Of a stretch of DNA of 29,706 nucleotides, positions 23,943-29,706 are shown one piece after another; position 1 is the stretch's first letter; each line of letters begins with the position of its first letter. A program made the translations under genes and the position numbers. Under the pieces are notes generated by a model that saw nothing but the letters and a program-made list of their open reading frames with translations, was not told where the DNA came from and made no database searches. This DNA comes from a virus, in IMG/VR virus record IMGVR_UViG_3300029787_000227, positions 1 to 29,706 of that record. The stretch is one strand, 5' to 3'.

Positions 23943-24474
23943 CTTCAGTCCAAGTATTAGTCACCCCTTTACTTACTTCAGTCCAAGTATTAGTTACTCC
24001 TGGGTCTACGATTTCCCATGCAGTTACAAAAGGAATACCAACACTTGAAGTTATTTCAATTCCAGTTGGAATAACAACAGCATTTCCTGTAATTGTTACA
24101 GAATTAGTAAAACTTGTTATCTGGTTTCCGGTAACCGTGATTATTGAATTAGGAGTAATTGTAGATTGTCCAAGACTACCTGTTAATTGTGAACCTGTAA
24201 CATTTACATTAGCATTGGCAGAAGTTGTAACTGTTCCGATAGAAGTATCTATTGCATGGTCAACACCAGTTATAATAGTGACATTACCACCTGCGCTTAC
24301 TGAAAATGTGCCAATAGTAAACCCTAGTTGTTGACCTCCTAGAGTTACCTCAATGTTAGGTAATATTTGTTGGCCTATACTAGAAGTTAATTGTATACCC
24401 GTTACGGATACATCAACACTAGTTCCACCTAATGCTGCAATGGGTGATTGTGCTATTGCGGTTATCCCAAGCAT
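23926..24474 (-). CDS. Beta-repeat protein of the fibre region (182 aa)
   Basis: Nearly all residues are Thr, Val, Ile, Ser, Gly or Asn, without cysteine. Four degenerate repeats are visible: VTGIQLTSSIGQ, VTGSQLTGSLGQ, VTGNQITSFTNS and PTGIEITSSVG, about 24-70 residues apart. They look like strands of an Ig-like or beta-solenoid fold. The C-terminus carries two adjacent copies of GVTNTWTEV(S/D)K. Proteins with the same TG.Q(L/I)TSS.G and TWTEV repeats are, from memory, common beside marine phage tail fibres. It lies between two fibre genes, with AAGGA about nine bases upstream. The structural role is inferred from composition and place. Confidence 0.65.
   Translation of the reverse strand: MLGITAIAQSPIAALGGTSVDVSVTGIQLTSSIGQQILPNIEVTLGGQQLGFTIGTFSVSAGGNVTIITGVDHAIDTSIGTVTTSANANVNVTGSQLTGSLGQSTITPNSIITVTGNQITSFTNSVTITGNAVVIPTGIEITSSVGIPFVTAWEIVDPGVTNTWTEVSKGVTNTWTEVDKAA
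23942..23994 (-). repeat. Tandem 33-bp coding repeat at the end of the 182-aa gene
   Basis: The 20 bases ACTTCAGTCCAAGTATTAGT (plus strand) occur exactly at 23942-23961 and again at 23975-23994, with a period of 33 bases. They encode the two successive GVTNTWTEV units. The near identity at DNA level suggests a recent tandem duplication. Confidence 0.85.
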
Positions 24475-24477
24475 TGA

Positions 24478-27228
24478 TTAAGATCCTTTTTTAAGTTCGT
24501 CTATTTCTGCTTTTAATTCTTTAATTGCATTGACTAATAAAGGAATTAATCTTTCATATTTTAAACCATAGGCTGTTTCATCTCCATTAAGAATAGAAAA
24601 TAACATATCATTTTTATTATTACCAAAACCTATTTCTTGTTCTAAAGCTAATACATCTTGTGCCATAAAACCAATATTAATTCTGTCTCTTTTTTTACTT
24701 CCATCTGGTACGGTATTTAATACATCTTCTGATGTTGCATCTCCTGAAACATACCATGTTCTTTTGTCCCATTTGTAAGTTTTAGGTTTTAATTTTTTTA
24801 CAAAATCTAAACCATGATTAAAATCTTCAACGTCTGTTTTATCTCTTTGATCAGATGATGAGATTGATGTATCAGCACACCATAAATCAGTAACATTATT
24901 ATCACCAAGAACAATTTGATTGTCTTGTGTTTGTAATTTTCCAGAAGGTGAATTAACTCTTCCTGCGCAATAACCTAATAAAGTATTATTATCTCCTGTA
25001 GTAAGATCAAGACCCGCAGTTGGACCAACACCTGTATTTTGACAACCGGTTGTTACATTTAATAAAGCACTTCTTCCAACGGCTACGTTGTTACAAGCTG
25101 TTGTATTCGCTGATAATGCACTTCTTCCTATTGCAACATTATCTGCTCCCTCTGTATTAGCAGCATAAGCAAATTGTCCAACTGCAACTGATTCATCTCC
25201 TGTTGTGTTAGCTTGTCCAGCTCTTTCTCCAACAAAAGTATTATTACCAGCAGTTGTATTGTTTTGTCCAGCATCCCGACCAACAAAAGTATTAAGATTC
25301 CCTGTAGTATTTGCAGCTCCAGCTGAAGCACCAATAGCTACATTTTCTACACCTGCTGCGTTGTTTTGTAAAGAACCACAGCCAAATGCAGAATTATATG
25401 CTCCTGTTGAAAGATTTAAAGCTAAAGCACCAACTGCTGTGTTACCAACAGATGTTGTATTAGTATAAAGTGCTTGTCTACCAATACCAATATTAGAATT
25501 AGCTGTAGTGCTAGATAACATAGCATCTATACCTATTGCTACATTATTTGTTCCTTCTGTATTGGCTGATAAAGCTCTAGAACCAATTGCTGTGTTCCCT
25601 GAAGCTGTTGTGTTAGCTTGTAAAGCATCAGTACCTACTGCTGTATTACAATCTCCTGTTGTAGTACTATCTAAAGCATCTTTACCGACTGCTACGTTGC
25701 AATCACCTGTAGTGTTAACACACATTGTATTAAAACCAACTGCTGTATTTGAATGACCTTCTGTGTTAGTAAATAAACTATCATAACCGATTGCCGTGTT
25801 ATAATCTGCTGTTGTGTTATTTGATAAAGAATTTCTTCCTAATGCTGAATTACCATCTCCAGTTGAATTATCGTGTAAAGAACAACTGCCAACTGCTGTA
25901 TTAGAATTTCCTGATGTAGTTGAATACATTGCTCGTCTACCAACAGCAGTATTATTATTTGCTGTAACATTTTCTAAAACTCCTGAACCAACACCTGTGT
26001 TACAATCTCCTGTATTTCCATTTAAAGCATTAGTACCTACACCTGTATTATCAGAAGTTGTTATATTGGCTTTTAATGCACTTTTACCAACAGCTGTATT
26101 ACAAGTCCCTGTTGTGTTTTTACATAAACTTTCAAAACCAACTGCTACGTTATTACTAGCTGTTGTGTTAACTTTTAAAGAATCTTTTCCAACTGATGTA
26201 TTATTAGCACCTGTTGTGTTAGCATTTAAAGATACATAACCAACAGCTGTATTACCATCTGCTGTTTCATTATTATATAAAGCACTTTGTCCAACTGCTA
26301 CGTTATGATCACCTGTTGTATTATCATACATTGCATAAGAACCTATGGCAGTGTTTCTTACACCTTCTGTGTTTGCTTGTAGTGAAAAAGCACCGAAGGC
26401 TTGGTTTAAATTTCCTGTTGTGTTATCTTTTAAAGATTCATGTCCTACAGCTGTATTATCGGCTGCATTATTAGTTTTAAGTGCATCTTTACCTACTGCT
26501 ACGCTTTGTGAACCTGTAGTTAAAGTACATAATGCTCTATGTCCCACACCAATGTTACTGTCACCTGTAGTAACATTTTCAAGTGCTTGATTTCCTACTG
26601 CTGTATTTTGAATACCACTAGCTTCTACTGCTTCTAAAGCTTGATTTCCTAAAGCAACGTTATTTGTTCCAGTAGGATAGTTACCATCTAGTTTGATTGT
26701 GCCACCATCTACAGTAACATTACCTGCAACAGTTAATCCATCTGTTACTGCTGTTCCTGTAACATCTATACCTGTAGCTGTTGTTGCAAATTTTTGAGAA
26801 CCATTATGATGAAGTTCAACGCTACTATCAGCATTAAATTCTGCCATCTTACCACCAGAAGTATCTGAATTAGATATAAGAGCAATTTTAGCACCATTAG
26901 TGTTTACAAATAAATTTCCTGTACCAAGTTCTTCTATATAAGAATGACTTCCATTATGACTAATTTGTAAATCTGAACCAGCACCAAAGATAGCTTTTTT
27001 ACTATCCCCTAATAAAATATCTTCTGTAAATGTAACGTCTTCGTCACTTGAAATTGTAATTGCAACTGATGTTGCATTGTCATCTATACCCGCAGAAGTA
27101 AAACCAGAAACGGATCCTTGAATAGCTAATGTTACTCCAGATGGAATAGTAAAGGTATCACCACTGTCTCCCATTGTAACAGTGGTTCCAGATCTTGGAC
27201 TGAATTTATTTACCTTTATTTCACTCAT
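24478..27228 (-). CDS. Long tail fibre with about 34 YadA-head-like repeats and a C-terminal S74 chaperone
   Basis: The 916-aa fibre has three parts. The N-terminus (MSEIKVNKFSPRSGTTVTMGDSG, to about 185) is a marine-phage-type fibre start with DLQISHNGSHSYIEE and VELHHNGSQKF strand repeats. Residues about 187-765 are some 34 units of about 17 residues with consensus G-x-x-N-T-A-V-G-x-x-A-L-x-x-N-T-T, like the left-handed beta-roll of YadA-type heads. From about 790 comes an intramolecular chaperone of peptidase family S74: S792-D-Q-R-D-K797 with the Ser-Lys dyad, GFMAQDV, and an end helix LIPLLVNAIKELKAEI. By analogy with endosialidase-type fibres the chaperone should fold the trimer and cut itself off before S792. 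A probable receptor-binding fibre; cell target unknown. Confidence 0.9.
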   Translation of the reverse strand: MSEIKVNKFSPRSGTTVTMGDSGDTFTIPSGVTLAIQGSVSGFTSAGIDDNATSVAITISSDEDVTFTEDILLGDSKKAIFGAGSDLQISHNGSHSYIEELGTGNLFVNTNGAKIALISNSDTSGGKMAEFNADSSVELHHNGSQKFATTATGIDVTGTAVTDGLTVAGNVTVDGGTIKLDGNYPTGTNNVALGNQALEAVEASGIQNTAVGNQALENVTTGDSNIGVGHRALCTLTTGSQSVAVGKDALKTNNAADNTAVGHESLKDNTTGNLNQAFGAFSLQANTEGVRNTAIGSYAMYDNTTGDHNVAVGQSALYNNETADGNTAVGYVSLNANTTGANNTSVGKDSLKVNTTASNNVAVGFESLCKNTTGTCNTAVGKSALKANITTSDNTGVGTNALNGNTGDCNTGVGSGVLENVTANNNTAVGRRAMYSTTSGNSNTAVGSCSLHDNSTGDGNSALGRNSLSNNTTADYNTAIGYDSLFTNTEGHSNTAVGFNTMCVNTTGDCNVAVGKDALDSTTTGDCNTAVGTDALQANTTASGNTAIGSRALSANTEGTNNVAIGIDAMLSSTTANSNIGIGRQALYTNTTSVGNTAVGALALNLSTGAYNSAFGCGSLQNNAAGVENVAIGASAGAANTTGNLNTFVGRDAGQNNTTAGNNTFVGERAGQANTTGDESVAVGQFAYAANTEGADNVAIGRSALSANTTACNNVAVGRSALLNVTTGCQNTGVGPTAGLDLTTGDNNTLLGYCAGRVNSPSGKLQTQDNQIVLGDNNVTDLWCADTSISSSDQRDKTDVEDFNHGLDFVKKLKPKTYKWDKRTWYVSGDATSEDVLNTVPDGSKKRDRINIGFMAQDVLALEQEIGFGNNKNDMLFSILNGDETAYGLKYERLIPLLVNAIKELKAEIDELKKGS
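24950..26670 (-). repeat. Degenerate 51-bp (17-residue) repeat array inside the 916-aa fibre
   Basis: About 34 in-frame units encode N-T-A-V-G-x-x-A-L-x-x-N-T-T. Units are mostly 17 residues, a few 16. At DNA level they are diverged, with shared pieces such as gctgtattacaatctcctgt only in some. Twelve units carry a cysteine, usually at position 3, 10 or 13 of the unit. The array should form a long stacked beta-roll stalk. Confidence 0.88.
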
Positions 27229-27432
27229 CTATTTCTTTTTTTCTTTTTTTACTTCTTCAGGTAGATTTGATTTTAAAATATTTAGGTAATGTTTTAACAA
27301 AATTTCATTATGAGAAAACTCAACTCTTAAATTATTTTGTTTTTGATTAATACCTTGGATATTACTTAACGCAGCTTTCCCGTTATCTGAAAGCTTAGTT
27401 TCATCGTATTGTTTGTCATCAATTGTGATCAT
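27229..27432 (-). CDS. DUF6447-like small phage protein
   Basis: The 67-aa product starts MITIDDKQYDETKLSDNGKA, continues with a Gln/Asn-rich helix and ends in a Lys tail (PEEVKKEKKK). The ITIDDK.YDE.KLSD start is the pattern of small phage proteins I know as DUF6447, common near fibre genes of marine phages. AGGAGATCTA precedes the ATG. Its stop TAG is one base from the ATG of the 916-aa fibre, so it may be co-translated with it. Function unknown; a fibre assembly role is a guess from place. Confidence 0.7.
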   Translation of the reverse strand: MITIDDKQYDETKLSDNGKAALSNIQGINQKQNNLRVEFSHNEILLKHYLNILKSNLPEEVKKEKKK

Positions 27433-27440
27433 TAGATCTC

Positions 27441-27692
27441 CTAGCTTGCTGTGTGAGCTTTACCAGATGTAATAGCTGCATTAACTGCAGTCATATCTTC
27501 TGATGTCCAAAAGTCTTTAGCAACCATGATTTCTAAATGTTCAACATTTCTGTTCACACAATCTTGTCTTTCAGCTGCATCTTCATCTGCCATTTTAGAA
27601 CCATCAATAATACCATTGATAAGATCTACAGAATGACCCATAGCTGTGTAATCTTGTGCAATTTCTTCTGCTGTTTTTACTTCGTCTGACAT
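27441..27692 (-). CDS. Small conserved marine phage protein (83 aa)
   Basis: An acidic 83-aa protein, mostly helical: AEEIAQDYTAMGHSVDLINGIIDG, then RQDCVNRNVEHLEIMVAKDFWTSEDMTAVNAAITSGKAH. The SVDLINGI and N(V)EHLEIM...DFWT.EDM motifs are, from memory, shared by short proteins beside tail fibre genes in marine phages. AGGAGAAATT stands before the ATG, which lies eight bases after the glycosyltransferase stop. There is no membrane segment. Function unknown. Confidence 0.75.
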   Translation of the reverse strand: MSDEVKTAEEIAQDYTAMGHSVDLINGIIDGSKMADEDAAERQDCVNRNVEHLEIMVAKDFWTSEDMTAVNAAITSGKAHTAS

Positions 27693-27700
27693 AATTTCTC

Positions 27701-28582
27701 CTATATTGTTGAAGTTTCAACTTGATCTATTCTATCAAGTTTTTTGAAAGTATCAATCACTCGCCTAGAATCTACCATGTTGTTTCTAGGGTCAGAGTCA
27801 TTGAATTTTGTTTCATCCCATCTTTTTTTCATATGGAAATGTAAGTTTTTATTATGTGTATAGCCAAATTGAATCCATCTTGTAGATCCCCATATAACTA
27901 CACCTGGTGTTTTAGTAGAGGCTGACATATGTTGTAATGAACTGTCAATACCTACAAAACCAATAGCCCCTTTTAACATTTCATGAATCTGGGCCCAATG
28001 TAAATCACATCTTATAGTCCCTTGATAATGAGGTTCATTTGGTAATACACAGTTTATAATTGTCGTATCTTTATATTCTTCAAGTAACATATTAATTACT
28101 TGTTGCGCTAAAAATGGTTGATAATTTCTATTAGGATTTATATTTTGATATTGTACTCCATCTGCATAATTCCATTTAGGTTGGCCACCACTAAACTGAA
28201 TCATAATATATTTACCTATCTTATTATCATCCAACCATTTCTTTACACTTTCTTGATGGTGATCTGTATATAATTTTGGCACCATTGTTGTATCAAACTC
28301 TACATCATGATGTTCACAATAACTTTCTATTAAATGCTGTTTACCAAATTGAAAATTTGATTTGTATGGCTCACAATAAAATATATTGTTCGATGCCATT
28401 ATTCTTGGATCTTTTAATGGAAGTGTAGATTCCAAGGCTAGCTTAACATTTGGGTTTCCTCTAAAACAATCTATGTAAGGTGTATATATTTGTACTTCAC
28501 CTTTTTCTCTAAGTTTAGGTAATAAAGCTGTAAATGCACAACACTTACCAACGCCACCTTCTACAACATATGTATTAAGCAT
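27701..28582 (-). CDS. GT9-like glycosyltransferase (heptosyltransferase-type GT-B)
   Basis: The 293-aa protein begins with a short first strand and glycine-rich loop (TYVVEGGVGKCCAFTALLPKL) and has the typical GT9 donor-site region KGAIGFVGIDSSLQHMSASTKTPGVVIWGSTR, with D213 and H218. The middle (IGKYIMIQFSGGQPKW, about 122-137) matches the start of the second Rossmann domain. GT9 enzymes usually transfer heptose in lipopolysaccharide; whether this one does is unknown. It lies between two S74 fibres, starts one base after the stop of the fibre gene and lacks a Shine-Dalgarno. It may modify fibres or host surface sugars. It is the third glycosyltransferase in the window. Confidence 0.78.
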   Translation of the reverse strand: MLNTYVVEGGVGKCCAFTALLPKLREKGEVQIYTPYIDCFRGNPNVKLALESTLPLKDPRIMASNNIFYCEPYKSNFQFGKQHLIESYCEHHDVEFDTTMVPKLYTDHHQESVKKWLDDNKIGKYIMIQFSGGQPKWNYADGVQYQNINPNRNYQPFLAQQVINMLLEEYKDTTIINCVLPNEPHYQGTIRCDLHWAQIHEMLKGAIGFVGIDSSLQHMSASTKTPGVVIWGSTRWIQFGYTHNKNLHFHMKKRWDETKFNDSDPRNNMVDSRRVIDTFKKLDRIDQVETSTI

Positions 28583-28583
28583 A

Positions 28584-29706
28584 TTAGCTATTTTCTAACG
28601 CTTCTATTCTAGATTTCAAGTCTTTATTTTCTTCTGATAATTCTTTAATTGCATTGACTAATACTGGAATTAAATGAGCTCCTGTTAATTTTAAATTTTC
28701 TGAATTATGATTATCTATAATAACAGGATTATCACCTTCTAATGCTAAAATTTCTTGCGCAGAAAAACCATATTTTTTCGTTCCGTGTGGTGTACTATCC
28801 TCTCTTGAAGTTTTAAAATCATATTTAATTGGTGTTATTTGATTAATAAAATTTAATCCATGAGGCACATCTTCAATATTTGTTTTATCTCTTAAATCTG
28901 AAGTTACTGTCCAATCAATTTTTATATAAGCATGAGTGTTACCATTATTACCAATTACAATATTATGAGCGTCACTTCCTGTAATTTCTTTTACTGCATC
29001 TACACCAGAGTTAATTCCAAGAGCAGTATTATTATTTCCACTAACTGCATTACATCCTGATGATTTTCCAATATATGTGTTACCTTCTGTTGAAGTAATG
29101 CTTGAACCTGCATTTCTACCAATTATTGTATTAAAACAACCTGATGTTAATGAAAGAGCTGCTTCAACACCCATAGCTGTGTTTCCACCTGTACCTGTCG
29201 TAGCAGATTGCATTGCATCTTTACCGACTGCTGTATTGTCATTTGCTGTTGTTTGTGATTGTAAAGCACCTCTACCTACAGCAGTATTATCTCCACCTGT
29301 AGTATTTGCACATAAGGCAACAAAACCTACGGCAGTATTTTCATTAGCTGTAGTGTTGGATCTTAAAGCACATCTACCTACTGCTGCATGACTACTTCCA
29401 GATTGATTACATTCCATTGCTAAAAATCCAATTGCAACACTATTATCCCCTGAAGTATTAAAACTTAAAGCACTTGCCCCTACAGCAATATTTGCTCCAC
29501 CTGTCGTGTTCCTGTGTAAAGCATTAAATCCTAATGCTACACCAACAGAACCATCTGTGTTAGCTTGCAAAGCACCTGAACCAACAGCTGTGTTACATTG
29601 TGCTGTTGTGTTTAATCTTAAAGAACAAAAACCTATTGCAGTATTATTATCCGCTGTTGTATTACAAGCTAAAGCATTAGCACCCAATGCTACGTTAGCT
29701 GTACCT
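28584..29706 (-). CDS. Second repeat tail fibre with S74 chaperone (5' end outside window)
   Basis: The frame stays open to the right edge, so only the last 374 residues are seen. A TTG at 29685-29687 is an ordinary Leu codon (ANVALGANAL), not a start. About 14 repeats of the same 17-residue type as in the 916-aa fibre are followed by NIVIGNNGN and an S74 chaperone: S-D-L-R-D-K from 28901 downward, YGFSAQEILALEG, and the closing helix LIPVLVNAIKELSEENKDLKSRIEAL. Eight visible units hold a cysteine. It is a paralogue of the other fibre in architecture, but the chaperones differ clearly, so this is not a recent copy. Likely a second adhesin or a component of the same appendage. Confidence 0.9.
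   Translation of the reverse strand, partial: GTANVALGANALACNTTADNNTAIGFCSLRLNTTAQCNTAVGSGALQANTDGSVGVALGFNALHRNTTGGANIAVGASALSFNTSGDNSVAIGFLAMECNQSGSSHAAVGRCALRSNTTANENTAVGFVALCANTTGGDNTAVGRGALQSQTTANDNTAVGKDAMQSATTGTGGNTAMGVEAALSLTSGCFNTIIGRNAGSSITSTEGNTYIGKSSGCNAVSGNNNTALGINSGVDAVKEITGSDAHNIVIGNNGNTHAYIKIDWTVTSDLRDKTNIEDVPHGLNFINQITPIKYDFKTSREDSTPHGTKKYGFSAQEILALEGDNPVIIDNHNSENLKLTGAHLIPVLVNAIKELSEENKDLKSRIEALENS
29000..29706 (-). repeat. YadA-head-like 51-bp coding repeats of the second fibre (array continues outside)
   Basis: About 14 units with consensus N-T-A-V-G-x-x-A-L-x-x-N-T-T run into the right edge. The last units before the chaperone (EGNTYIGKSSGCNAVS, GNNNTALGINSG) are more diverged, as in the other fibre, where the final units are also irregular. 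Confidence 0.85.

Noticed and set aside
2794-24141. Near-identical GC-rich 14-mers CCGGTARCCGTGAT at 2794 and 24128, and TGTCCGGTGTCCG at 16287 and 17591
   Set aside because: Each lies inside a coding gene; the second pair encodes DTGQ in both. Two copies each are not enough to claim a site, attachment sequence or uptake motif.
25205-26590. Plus-strand open frames of 81-141 aa rich in VLQSPVVL/AVLPTAV
   Set aside because: They are antisense shadows of the repetitive fibre gene; the periodic codons keep the opposite strand open. No ribosome sites and no independent protein logic.
24950-26670. The repeat array as a possible CRISPR or tandem regulatory repeat
   Set aside because: The units are in-frame 51-bp coding repeats with strong codon-level divergence and no constant repeat/variable spacer pattern.
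24950-29706. N-T-T in the fibre repeats as N-glycosylation sequons for the nearby glycosyltransferases
   Set aside because: The N-T-T triplet is explained by the turn of the beta-roll, and no oligosaccharyltransferase or N-glycosyltransferase is present among the three enzymes. Kept only as a remote possibility.

Overview
This window is a gene-packed piece of a tailed bacteriophage genome, most probably a marine, podovirus-like phage. The DNA is AT-rich and coding density is close to complete, with many ATGA or TAATG gene junctions and no gap above about 75 bases. The set is typical of viruses: a stand-alone family A DNA polymerase, a primase, helicases and a Cas4/MGME1-like exonuclease, plus Gln/Ala- and Gly-rich virion proteins and tail fibres with S74 chaperone ends. 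The style of the fibre and small accessory proteins recalls marine phages of alphaproteobacteria or cyanobacteria. The host cannot be read from the sequence. No terminase, portal, capsid, integrase or endolysin gene is visible, so these must lie outside the window or be absent.

Almost everything is on the minus strand, so the region is best read from high to low coordinates. 29706-19270 is the tail and fibre region. It holds a fibre cut by the window edge, a GT9-like glycosyltransferase, two small conserved proteins, a 916-aa repeat fibre, a repeat-containing beta protein, a fibre-like protein, a glycine-rich adhesin-like protein, a large tail-hub/nozzle-like protein and several small proteins. 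19272-16834 holds small proteins and two more glycosyltransferases (GT-B and GT-A folds). A strong sigma70-type promoter at 16822-16850 then opens the 16783-9179 block of likely internal/ejection virion proteins (317, 154, 287, 727 and 1051 aa). This block ends with a 58-aa coiled-coil plus membrane-segment protein that the supplied ORF set did not contain.

The replication block runs from 8997 to 96: PD-(D/E)XK exonuclease, a 182-aa coiled-coil protein, an SSB-like protein, an archaeo-eukaryotic-type primase with a four-cysteine domain, a UvrD-like helicase, a DUF3310 protein, a 57-aa zinc-ribbon protein and DNA polymerase I. One gene breaks the polarity: a SNF2-type helicase on the plus strand (6921-8348), divergent from the 182-aa gene and overlapping the exonuclease gene tail to tail. 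No T7-like TOPRIM primase-DnaB helicase is seen, so the replisome appears to be built on an AEP primase with SF1 and SF2 helicases.

Three short genes (1961-2134, 9010-9186, 18807-18944) and several corrected starts were found by reading the sequence directly. Family names rest on motif recognition, not on database searches.
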